A stretch of DNA of 64,000 bases. It comes from Elusimicrobiota bacterium (GTDB taxonomy: Bacteria; Elusimicrobiota; Elusimicrobia; UBA1565; UBA9628). The stretch is from positions 1-64,000 of the forward strand of contig JACQWX010000066.1 in assembly GCA_016209035.1 (NCBI GenBank), written 5' to 3'. Of the stretch, positions 18,447 to 27,764 are shown one piece after another; position 1 is the stretch's first letter; each line of letters begins with the position of its first letter. Position numbers and translations under genes: made by a program. A model generated the notes under the pieces. That model did no database searches, had not been told where the DNA came from, and saw only the letters and a list, made by a program, of their open reading frames with translations.

Positions 18447-19892
18447 ATGAAGACCCTCTTCCTGAATCCCCCTTCATTCTCGGGGTTCGATGGCGGCGCC
18501 GGCTCGAGGTTCCAGGCCAGGCGCGAGGTCAGGTCCTTCTGGTATCCGACCTGGCTGGCCCAGCCCGCGGCCCTCATCCAGGACGCCAAGCTCGTGGACG
18601 CCCCGGCCGACGGCCTGACCGTGGACGACGTGGTCCGCATCGCCGCGGATTTCGAGCTGTGCGTCATGCACACCTCGACCCCGTCCTACGACAACGACGT
18701 CCGGGTGGCCGGGCTCCTGAAGCGCCGAAGCCCCGGCATGATGATCGGCCTGGTCGGCGCGCACGTGGCGGTCCTGCCCGAGGAGTCTCTCAAAGGCTCG
18801 GCCGCGGTGGATTTCGTGGCCCGCGAGGAGTTCGACTTCACCTTGCGGGAGGTGGCGCTGGGAAAGCCCTTGGAGGATGTGCGGGGCTTAAGCTACCAGC
18901 TGGGCGGCCGCATCAGCCACAACCCGGACCGTGAGCTCATCGCGGACATGGACGAGCTCCCCAGCGTGCTCGACATCTACAAGCGGGACCTCACGGTCGA
19001 GAACTACTACATCGGCTACCTCAAGCACCCCTACCTCTCCCTCTACACGGGACGCGGCTGCCCGAGCCGGTGCACCTTCTGCCTCTGGCCTCAGACCGTC
19101 GGGGGCCGCGTGTACCGCGCTCGCTCGCCTGAGAGCGTGATCGCGGAGATGGCCCGCGCCAAGACGCTCTTCCCCCAGGTGGCTGAGTTCTTCTTCGACG
19201 ACGACACCTTCACCGTGGACCTCGGCCGCGCCGAGGCCATCGCCCGGGGCCTGGGAAGGCTCGGGATCGTCTGGTCCTGCAACGCGCGCGCCAACGTCCC
19301 CTACGAGTGCCTCAAGGTCTTCAAGGAAGGCGGGCTGCGTCTCTTGGTGGTGGGCTACGAATCCGGCGCCCAGGCAATCCTCAACAACGTCAAGAAGGGC
19401 ATCCGTCTCGACGGGGCGAGGGAGTTCACCCGGGACTGCAGGCGGCTGGGCATCGCGGTGCACGGGACCTTCATCCTCGGCCTGCCCGGGGAGACCCGGG
19501 AGACCATGGAGGAATCCCTGCGGTTCGCCTGCGACCTGGACGTGGAGACGATCCAGGTCTCCCTGGCCGCGCCTTATCCCGGCACCGAGCTCTACCGGCA
19601 GGCCATGAAGAACAAGTGGTTCGACGAGGGGGCCCTGGTGCGCAACGACGGGACCCAGTCCTGCACCCTGCAGTACCCGCACCTCAGTTCCGCGCAGATC
19701 ACGGCCGGCGTCAAGCGCTTCTATACGCGCTTCTACGCCCGGCCCAAGCCCCTGTTGCGGATGCTGATGCGGATGGCGGTCGACCCTGAGGAGCGGTCGA
19801 GACGGCTGCGCGAGGGGCGCGAGTTCTTGAACTACCTGCGCGGCAGGGGCCGCGACGGCCGCGAGACGGCGGGGTGCCGCGTCGATGCTTGA
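18447..19892 (+). CDS. hpnJ: Hopanoid biosynthesis radical SAM protein HpnJ
   Basis: HpnJ carries out the ring contraction that turns glucosaminyl bacteriohopanetetrol into the cyclitol ether. The product is 481 residues. An N-terminal B12-binding-type domain (about 1-170) is followed by a radical SAM core with the cluster motif CPSRCTFCLWPQT near residue 209; the CLWPQT run is characteristic of HpnJ. Later core segments include FFFDDDTFTVD and HGTFILGLPGET. It heads an operon with hpnI (8-bp overlap) and hpnL. The start at 18447 begins MKTLFLNPP, the usual opening of this family. Confidence 0.92.
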   Translation: MKTLFLNPPSFSGFDGGAGSRFQARREVRSFWYPTWLAQPAALIQDAKLVDAPADGLTVDDVVRIAADFELCVMHTSTPSYDNDVRVAGLLKRRSPGMMIGLVGAHVAVLPEESLKGSAAVDFVAREEFDFTLREVALGKPLEDVRGLSYQLGGRISHNPDRELIADMDELPSVLDIYKRDLTVENYYIGYLKHPYLSLYTGRGCPSRCTFCLWPQTVGGRVYRARSPESVIAEMARAKTLFPQVAEFFFDDDTFTVDLGRAEAIARGLGRLGIVWSCNARANVPYECLKVFKEGGLRLLVVGYESGAQAILNNVKKGIRLDGAREFTRDCRRLGIAVHGTFILGLPGETRETMEESLRFACDLDVETIQVSLAAPYPGTELYRQAMKNKWFDEGALVRNDGTQSCTLQYPHLSSAQITAGVKRFYTRFYARPKPLLRMLMRMAVDPEERSRRLREGREFLNYLRGRGRDGRETAGCRVDA

Positions 19893-21126
19893 CGGCCTGC
19901 TTGCCGCGGGCGCGGTCTTCGCGGGCGTCTTCTCCGGGGGCTTCGCCCTTTTCTCGGCGGCCTGCGCCCGGCAGGCCCTGCGTCCGAGAGGCCGCCGCGG
20001 GCCCGAGGTCGACGAGCTGCCCCCGGTCACGGTCCTCAAGCCCCTCAAGGGCCGTGACCGCGGTCTCTATCACAACCTGGCGAGCTTCTGCGGCCAGGAC
20101 TATCCGCGGTTCCAGATCGTCTTCGCCCTGAGCGACCCCGACGACCCGGCGGCCGAGGTCATCGCCGAGCTGAAGAAGGACTTCCCCGGCGTGGACATGG
20201 AGGTGGTGGTCTCCTCCGGCCGCATCGGCTGCAATCCCAAGATCAACAACCTGGCCAACGCCTACCATCGGGTCAAGCACGGCACGCTGGTGATCGCCGA
20301 CTCCGACATCCGGGTGCGGCCCGATTTCCTGCGGACCGCGGTCAGGCCCCTGAGCGACCCTCGGGTGGGCATCGTGACCTGCTTCTACCGCGCCTGCGGC
20401 GCCAAGGGGCTCTGGGGCCTCATGGAGGAGTTGGCCATCAACGCCCATTTCCTGCCCCAGGCCCTGGCGGCCGCGGCCATGGGGATCAAGTTCGCCATGG
20501 GCGCCGCCATCGTGGTGCGGCGTCGCGCCTTCGAGGCTACCGGCGGCTTCAAGAACCTGGCCGACCACATCGCCGACGATTTCGTCCTGGGGCGGGCCGT
20601 CCAGGCCGCCGGGTACCGCCTTGCCTTCGCCGAAGCCGTGGTCGACGTCATCTGCGAGGTGGGCAGCTACGCCGACCATATCCAGCACCAGATCCGCGAG
20701 CAGCGCGTCATCCGCCTGTGCAAGCCGTCCGAGTACTGCGGCATGGCCCTCCTCCACGGGTTCTCCTTCCTGACGCTGAGGATGGCGGTCGTCGGGCCCG
20801 ATGCCCTGGGCCTGGGGCTCCTCGCCGGGCTCTGGGCCGCGAAGGCGGCTTCCATCGCCTGGATCCAGGACCGCGTCCTGGACGGCCGGGCGAGCTTGCG
20901 GTCGCTGTGGCTCCTGCCGCTGAGCGAATGGACGGCGTTCGCGGCTTGGGTCTTCGGCTTCGGGTACAACCGGGTCTCCTGGCGCGGCGTCTCCTACGCC
21001 ATCCACCCCAACGGCAAGCTCACCCCGGTGCGGCCGTCGCTGGCCGTCCGGCAAGGGCCGGTCGTCCCCGGAGGCGCGGGCCGTCCTCCCCTCGCCGAAG
21101 GGGGCGTCCGGGCCCTAAGTCCGTGA
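19885..21126 (+). CDS. hpnI: Hopanoid glycosyltransferase HpnI
   Basis: HpnI adds N-acetylglucosamine to bacteriohopanetetrol at the inner membrane. It belongs to the ceramide glucosyltransferase-like (GT21) family. The 413-residue protein has an N-terminal membrane helix (residues 3-28), then the GT-A core with PVTVLKPLKGRDRGLYHNL, the FALSDPDDPA segment and the DxD-type ADSDIRV. A processive-type EQRVIRLC segment comes before the C-terminal membrane helices. It overlaps hpnJ by 8 bp and hpnL by 4 bp. Genes of this kind next to hpnJ are diagnostic. Confidence 0.9.
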   Translation: MLDGLLAAGAVFAGVFSGGFALFSAACARQALRPRGRRGPEVDELPPVTVLKPLKGRDRGLYHNLASFCGQDYPRFQIVFALSDPDDPAAEVIAELKKDFPGVDMEVVVSSGRIGCNPKINNLANAYHRVKHGTLVIADSDIRVRPDFLRTAVRPLSDPRVGIVTCFYRACGAKGLWGLMEELAINAHFLPQALAAAAMGIKFAMGAAIVVRRRAFEATGGFKNLADHIADDFVLGRAVQAAGYRLAFAEAVVDVICEVGSYADHIQHQIREQRVIRLCKPSEYCGMALLHGFSFLTLRMAVVGPDALGLGLLAGLWAAKAASIAWIQDRVLDGRASLRSLWLLPLSEWTAFAAWVFGFGYNRVSWRGVSYAIHPNGKLTPVRPSLAVRQGPVVPGGAGRPPLAEGGVRALSP

Positions 21127-22118
21127 AGGCATTCGAGCGGATCATCCTCCTTGTCGGCGTCGCCATGATGGTCGTGCTGCTGGTGAAGCTCGACCCTTCC
21201 GCGGTCTGGGCCCGCATCCTGGAGGTGGGCTGGGGCATGGCCCTGCTCGTCTTGATCCACACGGTGGACCATGTCATCAACGCCCATGCCTGGAGGCTGG
21301 CCTTCCGTCCCGCCCAAGGCGCGGCCGTGCCGTTCTGGCGGCTCGTGGCGGTCCGCATCGCGGGCGACGGCGTCAACTACCTCACCCCGAGCGCCACCAT
21401 CGCGGGCGAGGTGGTCCGGCCGGGCATGCTCGGAATGGAGGTCGCCCCCGAGGCCAAGGTGGCGAGCGTCGTCGTGGCGAAGTTCACCCAATCCCTGGGC
21501 CAGGCGCTCTTCATCCTGACCGGCATCGTCTTCATCGCGGCCGCGCGCATCCCGGTGGCGGACCAGTTCAAGGGCTGGTTCTACGCCGCGGTGGCATGCC
21601 TGACCGCGGTCTTCACCGCCCTCATCCTCTACGCCGTCCTGGCCCGCAAGAGCAAGGAGGAGCCCGAGGCTCCCTCCTCGGGCTCAAGCCTCAGGTCCTT
21701 CAAGAGGCAGATGGGGACCTACTTCCGCGGGCACCCGGCCAGGTTCATCGGGTCGATTCTGTTCTTCGCGCTGGGCTACGTCTGGGGCTGCGTCGAGGCC
21801 TTCCTGATCTGCTTCTTCCTGGGCCTGCCCGTCACCGTCACGATGGCCTACGTCATCGAGGTCCTTTCCTCGGCCGTGGACGGCGCGTTCTTCATGGTCC
21901 CGGCCAAGATGGGGACCCAGGAGGCGGGCAAGACCGCGATCTTCGCCGGCCTGGGATTGCCGGCCGCGACGGGCTTCGCCTTCGGGGTCATCAGGCACCT
22001 GCGGGAGCTCGTGTGGGCGGGCTTCGGCATCGCCCTGTTCTCCCTCCATCAGCGGTCGCGCAGGGCCGTCGCCCCCGGTCCCCGCCGCGCGGTTGCCGCG
22101 CCCGTCGCCGCGCCCTGA
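21123..22118 (+). CDS. hpnL: HpnL-like membrane protein (YbhN/UPF0104 family)
   Basis: A 331-residue polytopic membrane protein of the lysylphosphatidylglycerol-synthase transmembrane (flippase-like) family. About seven to eight hydrophobic helices are visible, starting with IILLVGVAMMVVLL. Family-typical segments are GDGVNYLTPSATIAGEVVRPGML and FFMVPAKMGTQEAGKTAIFAGLG. Members in hopanoid clusters are called HpnL; their job is not established, though lipid movement across the membrane is suspected. The GTG start overlaps the hpnI stop. The C-terminal tail is short and basic. Confidence 0.8.
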   Translation: MKAFERIILLVGVAMMVVLLVKLDPSAVWARILEVGWGMALLVLIHTVDHVINAHAWRLAFRPAQGAAVPFWRLVAVRIAGDGVNYLTPSATIAGEVVRPGMLGMEVAPEAKVASVVVAKFTQSLGQALFILTGIVFIAAARIPVADQFKGWFYAAVACLTAVFTALILYAVLARKSKEEPEAPSSGSSLRSFKRQMGTYFRGHPARFIGSILFFALGYVWGCVEAFLICFFLGLPVTVTMAYVIEVLSSAVDGAFFMVPAKMGTQEAGKTAIFAGLGLPAATGFAFGVIRHLRELVWAGFGIALFSLHQRSRRAVAPGPRRAVAAPVAAP

Positions 22119-22187
22119 CCCTACGGCGGTCCCTTCCCTCCGGTCTTGCTCCGGCGGGCATGACCGTCGCTCTCGTAAGGGACATGG

Positions 22188-22193
22188 TATCAT
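22188..22193 (+). promoter_or_regulatory. Extended -10 box before the first GT-C gene
   Basis: ATGGTATCAT ends seven bases before the GTG at 22201. With a usual start site 7 bases after the -10, the mRNA would begin at or next to the start codon. No convincing -35 is seen, as expected for a TGG-extended -10. Confidence 0.5.
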
Positions 22194-22200
22194 ATCCATC

Positions 22201-23781
22201 GTGAGCCTCCCCTTCGGCGGGCTTCGGGTCGGGTCCCGTGGGCGGGAGGCGTTCTGGGGCCTGGGACTCTTCCTGTCCTGCGTCCTCCTCTATCTCCCCT
22301 CCCTCTTCAACGGGTTCCTGCTCGACGACCTCTTCTACATCTCGCGCAACCCGGCGCTGCTCGACCCTGGGCAGTGGCCTCGGTTCCTGTACGACCCTGC
22401 CAGCCTTCTCTCGGAGGAGTCGCTCTCCAGGCTGATCTGGAGGCCGGTCCTGGGCTTGAGCTACGGCCTTAACGCCCTCCTGGCGGGTCCCGACCCCTTC
22501 TGGTTCCACCTGCACGACAGCCTCAACCACGCGGCCAACAGCGTCTTGGTCCTGCTGCTGCTGCGCCGGCTGGCCGGCCCTGGGCCGCATGCTTGGGCCG
22601 GAGCCCTGCTGTTCTGCTGCCACCCGGTCCAGGCCCAGAGCGTAGCCTATGCCGGGGCCCGGGCGGGCCTGCTGTCGCTGTTCTTCTGCCTGGGAGCGTT
22701 CCTCTTGTACGCGGGGCCGGCCGACGATCGTCGGCCCCTGGGCCTTCGGCCCAGGCCGCGTCGGTTCGCGTCGAGCCTCGGCTGTTTCGCGCTGGCTCTC
22801 CTTTCGAAAGAGTCTTCCCTCTTCCTCGTCCCGGTCTTGGCCGCTTTCGAATGGGTCGAGCGGCCTGCGCCCGAGGCGCGGGGTGAGAGCACGGGGCCGG
22901 CCTGGCGGCGGTTGGCCCCGTTCATCGCCGCGGGAGCGCTCTACCTTGGGGCGAGGACGGCCGTCCTGGGTATCGTCTCCCAGCGGGGCCCGTGGGGAGG
23001 CGGATGGATGGAGCATTTCCAGCTCGCGGTGCACGGCCTTTTCAAGACCGCTTCGCTCGTGGTCTGGCCCGTGGACCTCCGGGAGCCCTACGGCTTCCTC
23101 ATGGGCCCCTGGTTCCTGCCTGAGTCCGTGGCGATGGCCGGCATCCTCCTGTCGGCGGCCTGCCTGGCTGTCTGGGGAGTTCGTCGGCGCAGCAGGATGG
23201 GATTCGCCCTGTTCTGGGTCTTCTCGGCGCTCCTCCCCGTGTCCAACATCGTGCCCTTCGGGGCGCTGGCGGCCGACCGGTACCTCTACGCTCCGATGGC
23301 GGGCGCCGCGCTCCTGCTCGGCCTGGGTTTGAAGGGGAGGCTCGACGGCCGAGCCAAGGCGGCCGCGGCCCTGCTCGCCGCGGTCATGGCGTTGGCAGCC
23401 GTGGAGGCCCAGCTGAAATGGCGCAGCGGCTTCGTCCTGGCCTGCGAGGCTTGCGCGGCGGCGCCGGACGACCCCTATCCAGCCTTGAGGCTCGCGACTC
23501 ACTACCTGGAATGGAGGATGCTCGCCCGGGCCGAGGGGCTCACTCTGCGGGGGTTCGCGCCCGAGGCTCCTCCCGATGTCCGGAGGCTCGCGCTCAAGAG
23601 GCTCGCCGTCATCCGCATGAGCGCCGGCCGCTTCAGGGAAGCCAAGGCGCTCCTGGAGGAGAGCCTCGGGATGGACCCGAGGCAGCGCAGCGTCCTGGAC
23701 CTGCTGGCCCGCTGCAGCCTCGCCCTCGGCGACCCAGCCGCGTCGCGGGAGTACTTCGTCAGGGCCGCGGCTTTGCCCTGA
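22201..23781 (+). CDS. GT-C-like membrane protein with TPR tail (1)
   Basis: A 526-residue polytopic membrane protein with about ten hydrophobic helices and a short C-terminal TPR-like tail (about residues 430-526, e.g. RLAVIRMSAGRFREAKALLEES). The early loop NGFLLDDLFYISRNP holds the acidic pair expected of GT-C enzymes. The RLIWRPVLGLSYGLN and FHLHDSLNHAANSVLVLLLL segments match the TMTC/DUF1736-type arrangement. Such proteins use polyprenyl-phosphate sugars to glycosylate proteins on the outer face of the membrane; the activity here is inferred. An 18-bp perfect palindrome (22719-22736) lies in the gene. It overlaps the next, convergent gene by 23 bp. Confidence 0.72.
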   Translation: MSLPFGGLRVGSRGREAFWGLGLFLSCVLLYLPSLFNGFLLDDLFYISRNPALLDPGQWPRFLYDPASLLSEESLSRLIWRPVLGLSYGLNALLAGPDPFWFHLHDSLNHAANSVLVLLLLRRLAGPGPHAWAGALLFCCHPVQAQSVAYAGARAGLLSLFFCLGAFLLYAGPADDRRPLGLRPRPRRFASSLGCFALALLSKESSLFLVPVLAAFEWVERPAPEARGESTGPAWRRLAPFIAAGALYLGARTAVLGIVSQRGPWGGGWMEHFQLAVHGLFKTASLVVWPVDLREPYGFLMGPWFLPESVAMAGILLSAACLAVWGVRRRSRMGFALFWVFSALLPVSNIVPFGALAADRYLYAPMAGAALLLGLGLKGRLDGRAKAAAALLAAVMALAAVEAQLKWRSGFVLACEACAAAPDDPYPALRLATHYLEWRMLARAEGLTLRGFAPEAPPDVRRLALKRLAVIRMSAGRFREAKALLEESLGMDPRQRSVLDLLARCSLALGDPAASREYFVRAAALP

Positions 23782-25678
23782 TCCGGAGTCGTTCCTGCCG
23801 CGCTTTCGTGAGCAAGTCGTCGAACGCGCGGCCGGAGGAAGCGGAAGGTCCCATGAGGGCCCGCCGGCGTTCGATCCCCGCGATGAACCCATCGATCAAC
23901 GCCGAAGCCTTGTCCGGATCATCGGCCGCGTACAGCCGACTCAGTTCGGAAACGACCTCCCATTGCCAGGGATTGATGGCCAGGGAGCGTTCATAATACC
24001 CCTGAGCCGTCTTCCGATCGTCCCGTCGGAGGGAAAGATCGCCCCGCAGCCGCATGACCCGGGGCCAAAGGGGGGAACCGGAAGGGATGGAAGCCAGCTC
24101 TTGATCCGCTTGGGCCAAGCGTCCCAACGCCACATGGCATGCCGCAAGGTTCAATCGGATCCCGTCATCGGTCCGGTCGGTCTGCGAGGCCCGGGAGAAA
24201 GCCGTCAATGCTTGCTCGTGTCGCCCTGCGCGCAGATGGAAGACCCCCAGGTTATTCCACAACGAAGGCATCGGCCGTTTCTTCAACGCGGCTTCGGTGA
24301 GTTCGATGGCGTGAGCGAGGCGGCCCGTTTCCGCGTAGAGCAAGCCCAAATCCACGGCCGGTTCCAGGTAATCCGGATCCAATGCCACGGCCCGCCGCAG
24401 GGCGCGTTCCGCCTCCGGATAGGATTCGCGGGCTAGATAGACGGCTCCCAAGGCGGCGTGCGCCCTGGGGTTGGCGGGGGCGCAAGCAGCGGTATGCGAC
24501 CACAGCGCGAGAGGGTCGGCGAAGCGGGCGCCGAGGAGGAGACTCTGAAGGCCGTACGCGATCGCCAGCGCGGCCAGTCCCCACGCAGCGGCTCTCTGAG
24601 CCGCGGCGGATCGCGCGAAACGGGACACCAGGCGCGACAACGCCAGGAAGAACCCTACGCTGGCCATGTAAAGATAGCGGTCGGCCACCAAGCTGTAATT
24701 GAGGAAGGGGATCAAATTCAGGAAGGGCGCGGCGGCCAGGAAGACCCATGACAGACCCCAGGCAGCGGGGCGATCCCAGCGGTAGAGGCGCAACATCCCC
24801 AGCCCCAGAAGCGCCGCGCCTGCCAGGAGGAGGCTCCCTTCGACGGAGAAGAGCGTCCGGAGCGGGGACAGGGAATGCTCCAGACAGCGGTCATAAGGCA
24901 GCACCAGCTGAACGAGGTACCAAAACAGCAGCTTGCCCGAGGTCAAGATATGGCAGGACCAATGGCCGCCCATCCACTCGGCCGGCATCCTGGGGGCGAA
25001 TCTGAGACGCAGGCTTATGTAGACGAGACCGACGAGGGCCAGCCCCGTGAACGTCCATCTGTCCCTGCGAAAACCCTTCCAGCCCTGGCGCCATGCCGCG
25101 TCCAGGAGCGCCAGCAAGAGGAACATGAACGCGCTTTCTTTCCAAAGGAGCGCCATGAAGAACGACGCGGGAGCCGCGAACAGCCGCCACCTTCCTTGCC
25201 GGCAGCATTGGACATAGAGCATCAGCAGGCCGAAACAACCCACGCCCAAATGCTTCTTGAAGCTGGAAAGAGCCAAGACCTCCACGTGCGCGGGATACAG
25301 GGAGAAGAGCGCCGCCGTCCAAAAGGCCGCGGCCGCATCCTGCAGGAAATGCCTGGCCAGACGCCACACCAGCAGGCAGTTGAGCCCATGCCACAGCAGG
25401 CTGGTCAGCCGGTAGAGGAAGGGACGCTCTCCCGCGGCGCGGTAGAGCGCCCAGTGGAGCATGGTCGAGAGAGGCTCGTATTCATGGCCGAAGGCGAAGC
25501 CCTGCGAGAAAAAAGCCGTCCACCCGGGCCAAGGGCCGATGATCAAGGGATTGCGCAGGAGAATCTGTTCGTCATCATACACCAAGGGGGCCCATAGGAG
25601 GACGCCGTAGCATGCCGCGACCGCCGCGGCCCACAGGAGAACGGCATACCGGCGCGAACCATCTCGTGGCGGTTCCAT
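23759..25678 (-). CDS. GT-C-like membrane protein with TPR tail (2)
   Basis: A 639-residue protein with the same plan as the gene at 22201: a polytopic N-terminal part (about residues 10-390) and a C-terminal run of TPR units (about 395-610, e.g. HAALGAVYLARESYPEAERALRRA split over two helices). The first loop reads APLVYDDEQILLRNP, with the acidic pair typical of these enzymes. FLYRLTSLLWHGLNCLLVW and SLYPAHVEVLA are family-like. It lies opposite to its neighbours and has slightly lower GC, so it may have been inserted. A role in protein or surface glycosylation is inferred from family and context. Confidence 0.72.
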   Translation of the reverse strand: MEPPRDGSRRYAVLLWAAAVAACYGVLLWAPLVYDDEQILLRNPLIIGPWPGWTAFFSQGFAFGHEYEPLSTMLHWALYRAAGERPFLYRLTSLLWHGLNCLLVWRLARHFLQDAAAAFWTAALFSLYPAHVEVLALSSFKKHLGVGCFGLLMLYVQCCRQGRWRLFAAPASFFMALLWKESAFMFLLLALLDAAWRQGWKGFRRDRWTFTGLALVGLVYISLRLRFAPRMPAEWMGGHWSCHILTSGKLLFWYLVQLVLPYDRCLEHSLSPLRTLFSVEGSLLLAGAALLGLGMLRLYRWDRPAAWGLSWVFLAAAPFLNLIPFLNYSLVADRYLYMASVGFFLALSRLVSRFARSAAAQRAAAWGLAALAIAYGLQSLLLGARFADPLALWSHTAACAPANPRAHAALGAVYLARESYPEAERALRRAVALDPDYLEPAVDLGLLYAETGRLAHAIELTEAALKKRPMPSLWNNLGVFHLRAGRHEQALTAFSRASQTDRTDDGIRLNLAACHVALGRLAQADQELASIPSGSPLWPRVMRLRGDLSLRRDDRKTAQGYYERSLAINPWQWEVVSELSRLYAADDPDKASALIDGFIAGIERRRALMGPSASSGRAFDDLLTKARQERLRIRAKPRP

Positions 25679-25781
25679 CGGATGACGCGGGGAATTCTAG
25701 CGCACTTCCCTTCCGCGCCGCAAATCGGCGAAGAGCGCGTTCGCGGGCCGGCGGTATTTCATATGATGTCTCTATGCGATC

Positions 25782-27764
25782 ATGAAACCGCGCTTCCCGG
25801 GCGCCGACCGGATGGGCCTCCTCATCGCGCTGGCCGCGCTGTCCCTGCGCCTGACCCCCTGGCGCGCCGTGTTCTCGCCGTCCGGCGTGCTGTTCGTGGA
25901 CGTGGACGACTGGCATCACCTGAGGGTGATGCTCACGGCCGCGAGGAACTTCCCCTTCCTGCCGACGCTGGACCGTTATTTCGCCCACCCTGACGGTTTC
26001 CTCACCAGCTGGCCCCCGCTGCACGACTGGCTCGTCGGCGCCGCCATCCGCGCCGGGTGGCTCTTCAAGCCCGGGATCGAGACGGCGGCCGCGGTCGCGG
26101 CCGTCGTCCCGGCGCTGGCCGGCGCGCTCACGGTCTTCTTCTTCTGCCGCTTCGCCCGCCGGGCGATCCCGGCTCTTGGCGCCGCGGCAGCCGCGGCCCT
26201 CGCGGGGGTCCTGCCCGCGCCGCTGTTCTACACCGTGCTCGGCCGTCCCGACCACCACTGCGTCGAGACCATGTGGTTCGCGCTGGCGCTGGGCCCGCTG
26301 CTCTCGCTCGTCGAAGGCGGCGGATCGAGAACGGCCCTGCTCGCCGCGCTCGCCCTCTCGGCCGGATGGCTGTCCTGGAACGGGTTCGTGGCCTTCGAGG
26401 GCGTCGCCTTCCTGTGGCTGCTGGCGGAGTCCCGCCGCCGCCCCGACCCGGAGACGCGCTCCTGGTCCTGGGTCTTCGCGGCGCAGATTCCGCTCCTGCT
26501 GCTCTTCACGGCGGGAAATCCTTTCGTCCGCTCCCGGACCTTCGACTTCGACCTGCCGGGCCTGTTCGCTCCCACGCTGTGCGTCGCGCTGGCGCTGGCG
26601 CTCGAGGGAGCGCGCCGCCGCCTGCGCGGGGCCGGCCTGGCCTTTGGCTTGGGAGGCGCCGTGCTCGGGCTGGTCCTGGCCTGGCTGTCCCTGCCGTCTT
26701 TGGCCCTGTTCGCGGGCGCCCCGCCGCGCATCTTCCATCTTTTTTCCGAGCTTCAGCCTCTGCTGAGGCCCTACGGCCGCTGGGCGCCGTCAGCGGCCGA
26801 GCCATGGTTCGGCTGGGGCCTCTGGCTCTTGCCGGTCCTGGCTTGGGACTTCGCGGCCAGGCGGACCGGCCCAGCGGCGCGCCTTGCCCTGGTCTGGGGA
26901 GCGGTCTTTGGGCTCCTGGCCCTCCTGCAGGCCCGCTACGCCTCTCACTTCTCCTTCGTCTTCGCGCTCCTCGTCGGGAGCGCGCTGGAGCGCGCCTGGT
27001 CCTGGGGCCGCGCCCGGAGCCGGGGGGCCGCGGCTTTCGCCGCGGCCTGCGCGGTCACGACCGTCGTCTTGGGGTCGGCCTTGCGCAACGCCGCGGCCCT
27101 GCCCTTCGCCGGCCCCCAGCTGGTGGGCGACCCAGCCCTGCGCGAGGCCTGCGAGTGGATCCGGGCCAACACCCCCCCCACGCGCTCGCGCGACCGCGAC
27201 GAGGGCATCCCGGAGTACGGCGTCTTCGCCGACTCCAACGCCGGGCCGATGGTGGCGGCCCTTGCGGAGCGGCCGACCACCGCCGCCAACAACCACGCCA
27301 TGCGGGGGCCGCTCGTCTGGACCATCCTCCGGTTCCTGGGCGACGATCCTGAGCAGGCGCGGGCGGACCTCTCCGGCCGCGGCTTCCGCTACCTGCTGTT
27401 GGGCCCGATGAACGACGGCGGCCTGCTTTTCTCCTACCTGGGGATCGCCGGCGTGCCGCCGGTCGAGTGGGAAGCGCGGCGCGAACGGTTGGCGCTTTGG
27501 CGGCTTTACCGGACCGGCGGATCGGACCCCGACCTGGCCCGGGCCTTCCGGCTCGTGCATCAGACCCCGGGCGGAACCTTCAAGGTGTTCTCCGTGCTAG
27601 CATCACGCGGCGATTCGCGTAGTGGTATAATCACCCGGTGCCGGAACGCTCCCTCCTGCGCGACGCGCGCCTCCTGGCCGTCCTGGCCGCGGCGGTCTGC
27701 GTCCTCCCTTTCGTGGACGCGCTGGGGTTCCCCTTCCTGGAATGGGACGACCGGGTCAACGTGA
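25782..27764 (+). CDS. STT3/PglB-like oligosaccharyltransferase-type membrane protein
   Basis: A 660-residue protein with about 12 hydrophobic helices. The first external loop has VDVDDWHHLRVM, the DxD-type motif of STT3 enzymes. A second acidic/His motif is GRPDHHCVETMWFA. The C-terminal region contains a YGVFADSNAGPMVAALAERP stretch that aligns with the place of the WWDYG motif but is not WWDYG. It may transfer a glycan to protein or be a related sugar transferase. The last 42 or so residues read out of frame through the beginning of the next gene, so the original stop seems lost. A TATGAT box lies 14 bases before the ATG. Confidence 0.68.
   Translation: MKPRFPGADRMGLLIALAALSLRLTPWRAVFSPSGVLFVDVDDWHHLRVMLTAARNFPFLPTLDRYFAHPDGFLTSWPPLHDWLVGAAIRAGWLFKPGIETAAAVAAVVPALAGALTVFFFCRFARRAIPALGAAAAAALAGVLPAPLFYTVLGRPDHHCVETMWFALALGPLLSLVEGGGSRTALLAALALSAGWLSWNGFVAFEGVAFLWLLAESRRRPDPETRSWSWVFAAQIPLLLLFTAGNPFVRSRTFDFDLPGLFAPTLCVALALALEGARRRLRGAGLAFGLGGAVLGLVLAWLSLPSLALFAGAPPRIFHLFSELQPLLRPYGRWAPSAAEPWFGWGLWLLPVLAWDFAARRTGPAARLALVWGAVFGLLALLQARYASHFSFVFALLVGSALERAWSWGRARSRGAAAFAAACAVTTVVLGSALRNAAALPFAGPQLVGDPALREACEWIRANTPPTRSRDRDEGIPEYGVFADSNAGPMVAALAERPTTAANNHAMRGPLVWTILRFLGDDPEQARADLSGRGFRYLLLGPMNDGGLLFSYLGIAGVPPVEWEARRERLALWRLYRTGGSDPDLARAFRLVHQTPGGTFKVFSVLASRGDSRSGIITRCRNAPSCATRASWPSWPRRSASSLSWTRWGSPSWNGTTGST
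27626..27631 (+). promoter_or_regulatory. Extended -10 box for a leaderless GT-C mRNA
   Basis: AGTGGTATAAT, a perfect TATAAT with a TGG extension, ends six bases before the GTG at 27638. The predicted transcription start coincides with the start codon. It lies inside the 3' end of the STT3-like gene. Confidence 0.6.

Noticed and set aside
21991..23892. A 633-codon minus-strand frame opposite the first GT-C gene
   Set aside because: It is rich in Arg, Glu, Gln and Gly with no recognisable domain, as expected of an antisense shadow in high-GC sequence.
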